Below, in pieces: positions 21,144 through 34,020 of a DNA stretch of 64,000 nt. The DNA is taken from NCBI GenBank assembly GCA_023512835.1, contig CM042088.1:8734078-8798077 (forward strand), in the 5' to 3' direction. Below the pieces are notes generated by a model that worked only from the letters and a program-made list of their open reading frames with translations, was not told where the DNA came from and did not search any database. Source of the DNA: Taxillus chinensis (lineage: Eukaryota; Streptophyta; Magnoliopsida; Santalales; Loranthaceae). Position numbers and translations under genes: made by a program. Within the stretch, counting starts at the first letter, position 1. The number at the start of each line of letters is the position of its first letter.

Positions 21144-22659
21144 GTGTTTTTCCTACTCCTTCTTTTATGCCATGCGGACATAGCATATTTTAAGTGTGGT
21201 GTATGGGGAGTGACTTGAGCCACTTGCTTGTCTTTTATGTTGTGATTGCATGTTTTATTTATTTGCAAAAAAAAAAAACTGTTTTTTATTTGCATGATTG
21301 TTTGAGTTGTTTGATTGAATGATTTGTTTGTCGAGACATGGATATTAAGTATGCAATTTTGGCTTAAAATTTAATTTTTATGCCACATTAGTATCATGTT
21401 GTGATAAGGGTGTTAAAGTAGTAAAATGTGCTCTGAATTGGTTTAATCATGTCTATATCTCTTGAATGATATCACCATGTTTTTGGAGCTGAGTTTTGAA
21501 TATTAGCTGAGCACGAAATGCTATGATAGACCTAAGTAACCCTTAAAGTTGAGTGAAAAAGAAATGAAAAATGAGAACAGCTTCTTTTTAGCCCTTGAGT
21601 GACATTTAGGGTATGGGTAATAGTTTGATTTGCTACTCATCTTGCATTCAACGTTGGTTATTTAATGGTAGGAGTCAAGTAAGCATGTGATTACTTATTA
21701 GTGCTCAGTGTTTGGTGTGTGGAGTTAGGATGCAAGACCTCTATATTATTGGAAAAGGCTGTGATATGGAATGTGAAAAAGCCATCACTTAATTGGAAAA
21801 TGGGATGTGAGACATCAATGAATTTCTGTCTCTCCTTATGTAGCAAAATGGCAAGGGGCATACATCAAAAAAATCAGTCTAATTTGTGTTATGTGAGTAA
21901 AAAAAAAGAGTGAATAATCCATCAAGGGAGAGCATAAAATGCAACCTTGTAAGATTATTACTAAAAAAAAAAAAAGAGAAAAAAAAAGAGAAAGATTCAG
22001 AATAAAAGCCACAATGGCTTGATGTTTATGTGTGATTGTTTAGATTTGTAGCCATATTGGCTGAATTGTGTTTTGTTTTAAGAATGTTGAGCTCAATTCT
22101 TTGGCTCATGTTTTGTTTTATCAGTTATTAGAATAGAGTGTGAGTTTATTGAGTTTAGATTAGAGTGTGAGTTTCAAATAAAGTAGAATAGAGAGTGTGT
22201 TTTCTTTGATGAGCACAATAGGGAACTCTCATGATTGCTTGGCAAGTACTTAATCAATAGCTGATGGCGAGTGTAGAGATAGAGTTTTTTTCCATCCATT
22301 GTTCATTGATAGGTATTGGGCTTGAGAATTATTATATTTGAGTGAGGCTGCTTATCCTTGGTAAGAACTTAAAGGGAAACTAGGTGCTATTTTATCATGG
22401 ATTGCTTGCTCATATCTGAAATTTAAGTGGTGATATTGCATGGTTGTTAGACTAGGGATATGGACACGAATGAACTAAGCTATGACTCATTTTGATGCTT
22501 AAATTCCCATTTCATCATGATAAAGTTGCATGCTTAGGAAACCATGATTCTCCTTGATTGTTATTTTATTTTTCTTCCGTTTGACTGCGTGTTTATTTTA
22601 TTTTTGCATGCTTGTATGTTTTTGCTTGAGGACAAGCAATGGTTCAAGTGTGGTGTATT
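21144..22659 (+). other. Element C: noncoding interior and 3' end
   Basis: A/T-rich sequence without a supported gene, with A-runs at about 21267-21280 and 21961-21990. It ends in GCTTGAGGACAAGCAATGG and AAGTGTGGTGTATT next to the 3' LTR, which takes the place of the polypurine tract. Confidence 0.65.
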
Positions 22660-24156
22660 TGATAACGTGCATTTTATGCCATTATTCTAGTGTTTATTTA
22701 GGATGTTTAAGAGCATGATTAGAGCCTTATTGCTTCATATATCATATATATTTGCTCTAACCCCTAGGAAGATGCTATTGGCAAATACATGCGTTTTTAA
22801 GCTGTTATGGCAGATTTTGGACCTCACTTTTGACTAGGTAGATGGCCTCAAACAATTTGCGTGCAAGAACAAAAGTTTCTTAGAATGATGTCCTCTACCT
22901 ACCACAGAAATTTCAGAGCATTTGGAGCTGAACGTGAATTCACCCATTTCACGTGCAAGCCTATTTTTGCCTCTCAGGCCTCTACAGGATGCAAGGAAGC
23001 TTGGGGAGAAGTTTGAGCTGATTTGGAGGTGCACGTGAATTCACCATATCACGTGCAAATTGGCGTGCAGAGATATTTTTGGACCGATCCAATCGTTTTT
23101 CCATGCTGATCATTTGTTCCTGAAGGCCCAAGTCCAAATTGTGGATGGAAGATAGAGTTTTTAATGTTTCGAGTGTTACTTATCAAAACTACGCCGTTTT
23201 GATAAGTGGGCTAGGGTACACACCTCAAGGCCCATCCAAACTCTATAAATAAGAGCTCCACGCCCCTTGCTAGCAATGCCTAACCCCCTACACGTTTTTA
23301 GAGAGAGAGAGAGGCTCCACGACTTGGAGGTGCTCCTTGACCTAGGAGAGCAGCCGTCGCAGCAGCCGTCGCGGATTTTGGAGCCTGGATTTGAAGCTTT
23401 GCTGTGCGCGTGATCAAGAAGAAGATGTTGAGCTTTTCTGGCTTTGGTTTTGCTTGTAATCATGCGTGAGTAGTTCTTATAATCTAGGGGAGCAATGTAG
23501 CCCCCTTGTTGCTTTGTGTGTTTATGAATATTTGGGTTTGATGATTGAGTTTTGCATGTTTTATGAATCTGTTCTTAATTCTATCTTTGGATGTACACCT
23601 TGGTATTCTTAGCCCTAGTCCAGGGCGGATTGAGATTCATAACTTTTTTGTGATTGGTGTGATCATTATCCTTTTGCAAGTATGATTTATTGGCTTTGCA
23701 TGTTTGTGTGTTTAGATGACCATTCTGGCATACAACTCTTAAAAGGACCTCAATGACCATTTGTTGTCCTTGGCTTATGTTTAGCATGTTTTCAATCAGA
23801 CAACCCTAATACCATGAACCAGTAGAGATAACATAGGGAGGTGAAATTGTGACCCTAGATGCTTTTAATCCTTGATTCTTAATCCTAAAATCAGTTTACT
23901 TTCTTTGTTTATTCAGAAAACCAAATAAAAATTAGATCTTTAGTTTAAAAAAGAAAACTTTTTGCTAAGACATTTTATAGAACAAGAGTAATTGGGTGAT
24001 TTGATTTGAGAACTAGAGAACTAGGTTAATCCCTGTGGATTCGACCCCTTTCTTGCTGCTATTCTTTTAGTGCAAACTTAGGAAATTTATTATTTTGAAG
24101 AGAGATTTAACGACATTAGCTAGCTCTTTTAGAGAGGCTAAAAATCTTGTCTGTCA
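22660..24156 (+). repeat. 3' LTR of element C
   Basis: Almost identical to 17655-19153, including the palindrome-like segments (about 22935-23060), the promoter palindrome (23180-23205) and the GA leader, which is two bases shorter. GATAC follows at 24157-24161. Confidence 0.93.
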
Positions 24157-24565
24157 GATACACAGCCTACTTTTCAATTCCAGTCAGAATACTCATGCCA
24201 AATTACCCATCGAGTCAAATCCAGGGCACCCAACTCAATTATTTTTAGTTATATATATTAAAAATCTCATATTAATCCCACACGCATCTACATGTTTATA
24301 TATATATACTAATCATCTTATTCAGAATTGGCGTTGAGAGAAGAATCACAACAGATGAAAATCACAACAGGTGAAATTCCAGAATTTGGAGGAGCTACAA
24401 GGGTTGACAACGAATCCCTACCTCAAAGTCAGAGAATACAACTGGTCGTTGTATTCTAGCAATCATGTCTCTGGGCTCCCATCCGACCTTGGATCGCCGG
24501 CCTTGGATCGTCCTTGCCATCTCAGGCCGTGTCTCCCTCTTTCCGGCAGTCTCCCTCTCTGGCCA

Positions 24566-24602
<37 letters not shown>

Positions 24603-25000
24603 GGGTGACGGCTACTAGGGTTTTGGAATGAGAAATCCCCTAATTTCCAAGCCCTTTTTCTTTATATATTTTCCCACATAATCAAAACGACGTAGTTTTG
24701 ATTAATCTAAAGCCCAGCATCTATAAGCCCAAAGGCCAAGGTTTTCTAACCCATCTCTTAAGCTCAACAGCCCAATTCATTAAGCCCAACAAATATTTGA
24801 AATAAATCCCTCAAATAAATATTATTTATGATATATGAAATTCCCAAAATACCCCTCAGGGCCTCGAACTCCAACTTGAGCCTAAATATAGTCAAAATTC
24901 TCCATTCGACTAGCACATCACTGTTCTGATGTCCATTGTCTAGGACCAAGTCCCAATCGCAAGGCTAACTCCAAGAACCCCTCAAATACGGGTCCTTACA

Positions 25001-26832
25001 TAGCTTGTCCACGATCCTCCACGGGATCCTAGCTCAGGGCACTCAGCCCTAGCTCCACGAGCTCAACGGCTCAACTGAGGCCTTAGCTTGTCCATAGCGC
25101 AATATGCCCGGCCACAATCGCCACACAGGCCTGCCATCGGTGCATATGCCTGCCACGTCAACCACATAGCACCATCGGTGCATCACGGTGAGAACCCAAA
25201 CAAGTCACGGAGTCCATGCCCCAATACCTCACACCAACATACTAACATTAGTATGGCATGTCATTCTCAACATTTCCTTTAGAACTGTAGCCAGTCTTCA
25301 CAAGTAAATCCTCAATCCTTGATTTATGAAGGAAGTACCCATAGCAGCTATTTTCTTGAAATCAAAAGTCCCGACATTAGGTTCCCATATCATAAATAAG
25401 ATAATCTAATTTTTGGGGATTTTTCTGAGATGTCTAACCCCACTTTCCAAAAAGTCACCACTACGAACTTTTGAGTTTTTCCGGGATTTTTCACTAAAAC
25501 CCAATTTTCACATTTTGAAAGAGTGGGAATTAATTTTTCTAGTATTTTTTTTTGAATCCAAGTGGGGTGTATTTCGTTATTTACATTGTAACTTAAGTAG
25601 AATGCTTTAATATGTAGATGGGTATAGGTTATAATGTAAATAGGTCCAGTCCAGTGTTATCAAGTGTCTAGTTACACTGTAGGAGCTGCGACTCGTAGCT
25701 GCGGAGTGCGGAACTGTAGCGCGCCTCGAAGACTCGAAGCGAGGCTAAAACCTTCGACCTATGAGGCAACGAACTTCGACCCTTCGGCTACAAACTACGA
25801 GGCTACGAACTACGAACTACGAGGCTACGAACTACGAACTATGAGGCTACGAACTACGAACTACGACCCTTTGACCCAGAACTTTGGGTCTTCGTCATTT
25901 CGACCCAGGAACGCGCCCAGGGTACTGTTCATCGTTGTTTCCGCCTGAAACACACCCAGAAACTCCCAAACACTCACTAACACCCTGTTTCGCAACAAAC
26001 TATGATATCTATCTCAAAACGCGTCCAGAACGCCTCTAAATCGCGCAGAAACAACAGAAACACGTATAAAATTCTAGATTTCCAGAAATCTAGATCTAAA
26101 CCCAGATTTCCATGGTTGACTTATCAACCCTCATGAAAAATACAGTTAATTAACCCCAAAATCACAAAAACATATATCCATAATGATATAAAATAGTTCT
26201 TAACCACCGATCTTATGCTAAACCATTAGATCTAACCCAAATTGGATTTCCCCAAATTCTAGGGTTCATGCTCAATTTCATAAATCATGATAAATTCGTG
26301 CAGATTCAAAACAAGAGAGAGATAAGAAGTTCAAGGACACCTACTTGAAGTGAATCTTTGAGCTCCACGAACCCAAATCGCCCCAAATCGCCAAGGCCTC
26401 CAAGCTCTCTCAAGCTCTCTCTCTCAAACGCACAAACGTGATAACATAAAATGAAATCTCTTTCTTTTCCTGCTATTTATATTTCTTGCTCAATCGACCT
26501 AGTCAACCATTGACCCAGTCAATAATTGACCTCCCAACACAAAAATTGACCTCTAAGGCCCCGAACTCCAAATTGAGTCAAACTACAGTCAAAACGCTCG
26601 AAATGACGAGCACAACTCTATACTGATATTATCACACGCAAATGACCGCCCAAACGCAAAGTCAACCAATAAACCCCCGAGAAAGTCAACAATCGGGTCA
26701 AATAGGGCCCCGACTCGAAATCGGGCCCAAGTACAGTCAAAATGCTCACATTGACAGCTACACTACCGTCCAAATAGTTACATTCCCATAGAATGACTAT
26801 CTCTCAAGATTGCCCAAATACGAGTGTTTACA
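25001..26832 (-). repeat. Family E LTR remnant that received element B
   Basis: Matches 42230-44076 in order and direction, ending in the same TTTACA. Its other part must lie beyond B's left end, outside the window. It contains an irregular array of GACTCGTAG / CTACGAACTACGA-type units at 25680-25890 and a segment of GTCAAC/CAAGTACAGTCAAAA repeats near its end. Confidence 0.8.
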
Positions 26833-28289
26833 AAATCGCCTACAGGAATACAAAATCACCAACTCGCAAAATTCCAGTGACACCAATTATGGAAATTAAC
26901 TGAGATTTGTCTTGGAGACTGCAGTAGTATGTTGGAGTTGAGGGAAATTGATGATGAAAAGGATTTAAATTGTGATAGAGAGAGGGGGGATAAACTATGA
27001 GAGAGATTTTTATTTTGGGTGAGAGACCCGTATGAGAAAGGAATGTTTTTGTTGTTTTTTTTTTTGGAAAAGGGACTCGCAGGGAAAGAGAGAAAATATG
27101 GAAAGGCAAGAGCTTGGGCATAATCCGGACGTGAAGACTCTGGGCGTGTGTCCTCTCTTCTTTGGTGTTAGGACCTCTTTTAATACCTTTGGAACTACCA
27201 CATAATTGCAGCATTTATGGATGCTAGCCCCCTTTTTTATTAACTAGATGCCATTTATGTCGGGTGGACCGTCAACCTTGCTTGTCCTTTTTGGCATTAA
27301 ATGCGCGCATGTGACAGACATCCGTTGACGAGTATCTGTCCAGCTAATCCCATGAAGCTACAATGACCATGCCCACGAACAGACTAATCAACGAAAGTCA
27401 ATGATTGGTAGGGTCAAAGGCTCGGATCTGGATCAATGGAAGGCAATTCCGGATGATTAGAGCTTACTCCGTATCAGTGGAGACATTAGTCCGGATCAAT
27501 GTTGGCTCGGATCCTTACTCCGCATCAGTGGGAGCTCTTAGTACGGATCAAAGTTGGCTCGGATCCTTCCTCCGCATCAGTGGGAGCTCTTAGTCCGGAT
27601 CAAAGTTGGCTCGGATTCTTACTCCGCATCAGTGGGAGCTCTTAGTCCGGATCAATGTTGGCTCGGATCCTAACTCTTAGTCCGGATCAATGTTGGCTCG
27701 GATCCTTACTCCGCATCAGTGGGAACTCTTAGTCCGGATCAATGTTAGCTCGGATTTGACCTTTGACTTTGATGCTCCGAATTTGACCACGATGATCCGG
27801 ATTTGACTTTGATCATCTTTTTTTTTTAATTACCTTTTTACCCCCACCAAAAATGCCAAAACAGACGAACTTTGGGAGATTGTTTGGGAAGCTCCGTATT
27901 CACCTGAATAGTCATTTTGGAGAATCTCACATGGTCACATTTTCGGGCAGTTTGACCAGGGGTGTTGACCGCCTTTCTGCAAGTGTGACTTTTTCTGACA
28001 AAAATTGTTTTGGCCATAACTTCTTCGTTTTTCATCGAAATTGAGCTCGGTCAAGTGCGTTAGTCTCCAAATTTCATCCTCTATCACCTGGCATTGATCT
28101 TGGGGCATTTTAGGGGTTGGCAACAGAGGTTATCAATTTTGGGCTTCCCGATTAGTGTCAATGCATCCATCTTGTGCAAATCGCAGGGAATCTCTAAGGA
28201 CCTGTTCAATAAGGTATATGGCATGGGCAAAAAGGCATATATATCAAATGGGGTTAGTATGTCCAACCCGGATAAAATGGGATCCAACA
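26833..28289. other. Unclassified repetitive segment with CTCGGATCC / CTTACTCCG array
   Basis: No supported gene. 26833-27230 is unassigned; a 124-codon minus-strand open frame there has no recognisable motif. 27420-27780 is a tandem array of about 52-bp units with GGCTCGGATCCTTACTCCGC and TTAGTCCGGATCAA. Similar motifs fill the U3 parts of the K2, K3 and J LTRs. The right edge reads TGTTGGATCC on the minus strand, the same start as the K2/K3 LTRs, so this may be part of such an LTR, but I find no matching left end or duplication. Confidence 0.5.
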
Positions 28290-29340
28290 GGCATCAGCTA
28301 CTACATTTCCCTTCCCGGGTGTATACTGAAGATCGAACTGGAAATGCTGGATATACTTTATCTAACGCCTCTGCCTGAGATTCAGATCCCTCTGAGAGAA
28401 GATGTATTGCAAACTCTTGTGGTTAGTATATACCACAAACTTCTCCCCAAGGAGATAGTGCTGCCAACTCTTCAATGCAAAGATCACTGCAGCCAGCTCC
28501 AAATCGTGCGTAGGGTAGTTCTTCTCATGGGTCCTCAACTGACGGGAACCATAAGCTTACCCGTCCTTCCTGCATGAGCACACAACCCAATCCAACATTA
28601 AAGGCATCACAATAGACCTCATAGGGTACACCCTCTTGTGGTAGGACCAGGATAGGTGCTGAAGTCAATCTGGCCTTCAGATGACTGAAAGCCTCCTCAC
28701 AAGCATCCGACCAGTCAAACCGCACCCCCTTTCGGGTTAAGCTAGTCATCGGTGCAGCTAAACGGGAGAAGTCCTTTACAAGCCTTCTGTAATAACCGAC
28801 TAACCCTAGAAAACTCCAGATCTCAAAGACATTCGTTGGGCGCTTCCATGACATCACTGCCTCAATCTTACCAGGATCCACTGTGATACCCTCCGATGAT
28901 ACCACGTGCCCTAAGAATTTCACCCGCTACAGCCAAAAGTCACACTTCGTGAATTTTGCGTATAGTCTATGGTCCCTCAATGTCTGCAACACCACATGTA
29001 AATGCTCCTCATGCTCACTCTTTGTTCGGGAGTAAATCAAGATATCATCTATAAAGACCCCCACGAACTGATCAAGGTAAGGTGTAAAGATCTGATTCAT
29101 CAATCTCATAAACATCGCTGGGGCATTAGTGAGCCCAAAGGGCATCACTAGCCACTCATAATGGCCATATCTGCAACTGAAGGCCATCTTCGGAATGTCC
29201 GACTCCCGCACCTGTAGCTGGTGGTATCCAGACCTCAAATCGATCTTGGAAAACCAACTGGCACCCTTGAACTAGTCAAACAAATCATCGATCCTCGGTA
29301 GGGGTTATCTGTTCTTCACTCTCACCTAGTTCAACCGTCG
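28290..29340 (-). pseudogene. pol (RT-RH): Element I: RT and RNase H
   Basis: Minus-strand RT with [17 protein letters not shown] and the catalytic [10 protein letters not shown] (28927-29238), then the RT-RNase H connection and [14 protein letters not shown] (28525-28923). A stop separates the two parts near 28926. RNase H continues to YTPGKG-type sequence and is cut off at 28290. Integrase and 3' LTR are missing. Confidence 0.88.
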
Positions 29341-30179
29341 GTAGTCGATACACAACCGAAGTGAACCATCCGCCTTTTTGGCGAATAACACCGGAGCACT
29401 CCAAGGCGAACTACTCCGTCTAATAAAACCACATGCCAAAAGATCGTTTATCTGCCTCTTGAGCTCTCGAAGCTCCACTTGTGCCATCCTATAAGCTACC
29501 AATCTGATAGGTACTGTCTCAAGTAGCAACTCTATCGAGAAGTCTACCTCTCTCTTTGGCGGTAATTCAACCAAGTCCTCGGGAAACACGTCGGGAAACT
29601 GATCCACCACCTTGGGTAACACCACCTTACTCTCCTGCTGAGGGTTAACTAGAGTCAGATTGGCTAACTGATGGGTTACTTCACCCCATCCTTGCCTCAA
29701 AGGCCCCAATTTGCATGCATCATCAGACCATTCACCCACAAAAGTGCCTCGAGTGCCCTCAGGTGTGAGGAAGGTCACTCGTCGCCTATAACATTCAATC
29801 ACTACCTCCACACGGGTCAACAGTCCATACCCAAAATCACATCAAAGGCATCAAAGTGCATCACAAATAGGTTACACCGGAGGTCAACACCTCCGAGAGT
29901 AACCTCACATCCCGAACAGACCCTATCAATCACCATCAGGCCCCCTACGGGTGTATCAACCACAAGGGGGTGATCAGCGGTGGTACAATCCAAGTCCAAT
30001 CCCTCTATAGTGGAGTGTGCAATGAACGAGTGTGTAGCGCCAGTATCAATCAAAACAGTACAAATAGTGCGTGAAACCAAAATCGTACCTCTCACTGCAG
30101 CTGGCCCCTGATTCGCCTCGTCAACTGGTGGAACTTCTGCCTCTCTGTCAGTGATAGCATAGTTCCTCCCTTTCTGCAC
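29326..30179 (-). pseudogene. pol (PR): Element I: protease and RT N-terminus
   Basis: Retropepsin domain with VLIDTGATHSFI and VILGMD (29817-30179), then the RT start with [20 protein letters not shown] (29326-29820). A frame change lies where the two open stretches meet near 29820. It belongs to a Ty3/gypsy element distinct from A, B and D. Confidence 0.87.
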
Positions 30180-30357
30180 ACTGCCGCTGGCCTGACTCGT
30201 CGTAGCTTGATTATTCTATCCCTTCTGAGCCTGGGTCTCCCGCTAAGGCTGCTATGTAGTAGGCCATCCCTGTACCGACTGCCTTGACTGAGCTGGTCTT
30301 TAGTATGGAGCCCTGCTCCTCCGGCCCTAGTCACGAGGTCGATGAGGCCCTGCAACA

Positions 30358-31449
30358 CTAGCCTGCAACACTAGCTGAGCTGGCAGAAGGACACTCTCCT
30401 ATCCTGTGTCCTAGTCCCCCACATTGAAAGCACTTGAGTGGGTTGCCACTCTTCCGCCTACAATCTGCCTCCTTGTGTCCCCGAAGTCCACGAGATCGAC
30501 ATGTCCCCAAAAACCGTGAGATAGAGCTGCTACCTGAGTTCCCTAAATGTGAAAATTTGGGCACTGGCCTCTTGTCCCCCTGTCCCTTAGACTGCTCCTC
30601 TCTTGGCCTCTTTTGGCTAGGCCCCGATGAGCTCCCTGGTCTCTGGTTGCTGATTTGGTTTAAATCCCGCTCTCCAATAAGTGCCTTGTTGACCGCGTCA
30701 CTATACGTGGTCAACTCCATCATGTTTAGTCCCCTCCTGAGTGATGGTCTCAGCCCATCAATGAAATCCTGGGTCTTATTAGCCTCAACCTTCCATGACT
30801 CTGGGGTAAATCTCCCTAGCTCAGTGAAAGCAGTGATATACTCTGTCACAGTCCGACTGCCCTACTCCAATGTGTAGTACTCTCGTCGCCTCGTCTTCTG
30901 CACAGAACGAGGGAAATACTCTGCGTAGAAGAGCTCCACGAAGTCCTCCCATGCCATCGGGCTCTCGTGAACATGCTTCACAGTGTCCCACCACCTGCGG
31001 GCCCCACCTACTAGGAAATGTGTGGCCAAGCGGACCTTAGCCTCTTCGGGAACCTGGATCAACTCGAAGATGTCTTCTGTCCATTTGACCCATTCCTCGG
31101 CCTCATCGGGTCTTGTATTCGCCTCAAACTTCATCGGTTTCTGCTTCAGGAATCGACTCACCCAGTCGATCGGTACTACGGGCAGAGCTGCCGTGACCTG
31201 TGGTTGGCTCTCCTCCAGAACCTCCTGCTGAGGCTGTTGCTGCTTCCTCAGTTCCTCCTACATCACCTCTCTAGCCACATCCCTCATGGTGCCCTGCATG
31301 ACACCCTGGATTTGGCTCAATATTTGAGCCCCAATCTGAGCAGCAATCTCTGAACCCATGGCAAGTACTAGAGAACTCTGTTCTCCTTGCGATTCAGACT
31401 GAATGGACAGCTCCTCTGCTGGACCTTGAGCCCTAATCTTGGGTGCCAT
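30358..31449 (-). pseudogene. gag: Element I: Gag
   Basis: Gag starts MAPKIRAQG at 31449. Stop at 31258; the capsid-like part follows (30862-31161, with RWWDTVK and FYAEYFP), then the C-terminal part (30358-30849) with one CCHC knuckle, CFQCGGLGHRIGEC. The frame is kept over long stretches, with a few stops. It would form the particle and bind RNA. Confidence 0.86.
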
Positions 31450-31946
31450 TCTGCACCAACATATATCAACAATATCTATTAACTACTGCGCACTAGTCAA
31501 ACAACCAAATTAATTGAGCCAATAGGCAGAACCAAGTCCACCACACCAATAATGAGGTTTCTAAGCCCCTTATTCTACTCATCAGATTATGTTGTTATTC
31601 ACTTAAACCTCCTAGGCTTAAACCAGCATAATAGCATTTCCAATTAAGCACATTTAACCACCAAAGAAAAACAAACCACAAATAGCCAATAGTATAATCA
31701 ATACAAGCATATCATTAAAGCATCATTTGCAGTTGATTTCTAGTGCCTAATATGCACACATTCACACAGCATGTATGCACTCAACCTAAATGCTTCCTAG
31801 GATGATCTGACGAACCCTCAGTTAACCCCGAACACGTATAAGGACTGCATTGATTAGGTGCCCTCCTTATAGTCTTCCAAGCTTCTAATTGTCTATCAAC
31901 CACCCCTCACTAACCTAGGTCCACTAGACCAGGCTCTGATACCATT
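31450..31946 (-). promoter_or_regulatory. Leader and primer binding site of element I
   Basis: Untranslated leader without open frames, ending in GCTCTGATACCA (31934-31945), the complement of the iMet primer site, next to the LTR. Confidence 0.85.
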
Positions 31947-32151
31947 TGTAACAGCCTAGCCCACCTGTAGCCCGATATTGTCCGCTTTGAGCCTCGCCCG
32001 CATGGTTTTGTTTTTGGTAGGCCCTCGGCCCCCAAAACGTGTCGTGCTAGGAGAGGTTTCCACAACAATATCTAAGGTCACATTGTCGAAGAAATATTCC
32101 AAACCCTATTCGGGCCTAACTTCCAACCTCACACAGGTACGGGCCTTTACA
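31947..32151 (-). repeat. 5' LTR of element I (205 bp)
   Basis: Runs from TGTAACAGCC to GGGCCTTTACA on the plus strand, so TG...CA on both strands. It is far shorter than the 1.5-2.4 kb LTRs around it. The open frame of K1 begins directly at its right edge, so element I either inserted into K1 or its insertion accompanied loss of K1's 5' part. Confidence 0.82.
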
Positions 32152-34020
32152 GCAAGGTCGGGGAGCCCTGAAGTTTGGGTTCTCCGGTCAGGCACTGGCG
32201 ACTCTCATAGTCACCAGACAGTGCCTAATGTGCAAGAAGACTGCTCATGATTGTGCAAGCCATGAGCAGATGAAGATCATGTGTAGTGTACTTCAAGGAA
32301 AAAGAATAGACTGGGGAGCTCAACTACACAACATGATCAAGAGCAAGAAGGGGCACTTTGGATTACTTCTCACTAAAGTCCTAAGGTTCCTTCACCCTGA
32401 CGTGTTCTGTCACCGACCCGCGGTACCACTACTGACCAAGTTTATTTTCAAGAGCATATACGAGGATGGTCGGTGAGAAATCAAGCCTATGAAAAGGTCC
32501 GGGTCGAGTGTGAGAAGTCTCGCTGAGGACACTGCAAGTTCTGTTAGAGCCCCAGCTCCTAGACCATGTTAAGAAGCACGTGTTCCTCAGACTTCTTGAG
32601 CATCCTCTGCGTCTACCACAACGGTCCATAGAGCTGAAGTGGTGGAGAATATTGTCAAAACCTGTCTCCCCACTGACCCTACACCAGAGGAAGCTCAACC
32701 TGTTAACAGGCCCAGTGATACTACAGAGGTAAGAGAGCCTGCAGCTGGAGGGCAATCACCGGTATAGGAAACCCCAGAGTTTAGGGGTACAACACCTGTT
32801 CTGTTAAGTTCTCTTGGGGAGTCTGAGCTAGAAAACTTTTATGTTGAGTATGCCAAGGCTCATATGACCCCCGCTGATTTGAGGAAGGCATGGATTGCCG
32901 TTGGCAAGCAGATGGTAGATAGAGACCATCTGATTAGTTGGTTGGTAGAGCAGGGTCTTGTGAAAAGAGACCCAGTGGAAGTTGTTTCAATGGTTGCCCC
33001 ATCTCCCATCATGGTGGACACACCTGTCCCATCAGCTCCCCATGATGTGACAATAGATTCAGCAGCTGAGGCAGAGGAAGCAGAAGAAGCACGAGAAGCA
33101 CTTGCAGCTGAGGCAAGTGGCTCTGAGGCTGAAGCAGCACCACCGGATTTTGTACCTGTGGATGGCTCTGAGATGGTCACACCACCTGCACCGCTAACTC
33201 ATCAAGTGGCCACTCAGGTGAGTGAGGATTCAGCAGCCCATATCCCCATGGCTATTCCATTGATGGCTGTATCTCACTCCCGTTCCCTAACGGCTGAAGA
33301 GGTAGATCTTTTTGCAACCAAAGTCCTTGAGAAACTAATTTCCTCGGGTATCCTTAAAGCATCAGTATCTCAAGCTTTTGAGGAATGACTTGCTGCGGTG
33401 GAATCAGGCATGGAAGAGGTACGAACTCAAGTAGAACTATCTAACCATACCTTAAACAAGGTGCAGCAAGAGATGACATCTCTGAGGCATGTAAACTCCA
33501 ATAGGTTCAGACATCTGGAGGAACACTATGAAGACATAAAAGGTGCTTACCAGAGGCAATACCAAGGTCTCAGTATAACCTTGGGGGCCATCCTCTCCGA
33601 ATGTCATCACCTTGCCAGTGGGAAGATAGCTCTAACTGTCAAAGACCCACACAAGCTGCCAACAGACAGGCCTGCACCTGAACCAGTTGAAGATCCTACA
33701 CAATCAGCAGAGCCTACTCCAAGTTATTCACCACCTCCACCAATAGCCACTTACTCCCGTGGATGAAGGCATGTGCACAGAACCACTCTACTCACAGAAT
33801 CTGATGATGGTGACGATGTGCCCATTGGGACACGCATGAAGAAGCATCCTACTGCTCTAGGCCAAACCTCATCCTCCACTCAGCCTGGTCCCTCCATGAC
33901 CCATCCAAGTTCGGCTGAGTACTCCATGCCAGCTTCACCCACTAAACCAGCCGCTACCTCCACCACTACAACGATGGTACCACTACGCACTGTCACTACA
34001 AGAGCCAGCCAGCTGAACTT
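32152..34020 (+). pseudogene. K1: N-terminal coding region (plant-transposon-protein-like, then coiled coil)
   Basis: One frame can be followed from the left edge to about 34010 through stops at 32474, 32570, 32597, 32765, 33386 and 33764. Early it has WGAQLHNMIKSKKGHFGLLL, loosely like the 'putative plant transposon protein' domain. Later parts are an Ala/Glu-rich stretch (about 33060-33150), a likely coiled coil (33398-33620, EVRTQVELSNHTLNKVQQEM) and a Pro/Ser/Thr-rich linker. One frameshift near 34010 leads into the protease domain. Function unknown; a structural or RNA-binding role is a guess. Confidence 0.6.

Larger units (their letters stand above)
17655..24156 (+). mobile_element. Element C: Athila-like non-autonomous LTR retrotransposon
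   Basis: LTRs of 1499 and 1497 bp (17655-19153, 22660-24156), both starting TGATAACGTGCATTTTATG, with GATAC duplications at 17650-17654 and 24157-24161. The primer site is tRNA-Asp type, as in Athila/Tat elements, and GCTTGAGGACAAGCAA before the 3' LTR also recalls that group. The 3.5-kb interior has no recognisable gag, protease, RT or integrase, so movement would have needed enzymes from elsewhere. The LTRs differ at few sites, which points to a recent insertion. Confidence 0.92.
598..25000 (-). mobile_element. Element B: Ty3/gypsy chromovirus, host of three later insertions
   Basis: The minus-strand order from right to left is 5' LTR, primer site, Gag, protease, RT/RNase H, integrase, polypurine tract, 3' LTR. 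Without the inserted elements it is a normal-sized member of the same family as D. It has stops, an RT core deletion and a lost integrase zinc ligand. The right end abuts TAGCT in a family E LTR; the left end is outside the window. Confidence 0.9.
14331..25000 (-). repeat. 5' LTR of element B, split into three pieces by two insertions
   Basis: Pieces: 14331-15300, 17138-17654 and 24162-25000. They add up to about 2326 bp, against 2329 bp for the whole LTR of element D (52912-55240), and it starts TGTCACGCC and ends TCCTTACA on the plus strand, as D does. The middle piece holds two palindromes. The last piece has a CT-rich leader (24571-24600), one ATCAAAAC palindrome (24681-24702) and a TATA-like site (24661-24670), all in minus orientation. 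GGGTCCTTACA ends the element at 25000. Confidence 0.9.

Noticed and set aside
26840..27214. 124-codon minus-strand open frame as a possible host gene
   Set aside because: No recognisable motif, no intron or promoter signals, and it sits beside a truncated LTR.
32172..32208. Imperfect hairpin GGCACTG ... CAGTGCC-like near the K1 left edge
   Set aside because: Lies in the open K1 frame and has an unpaired insertion; no second copy to support it.
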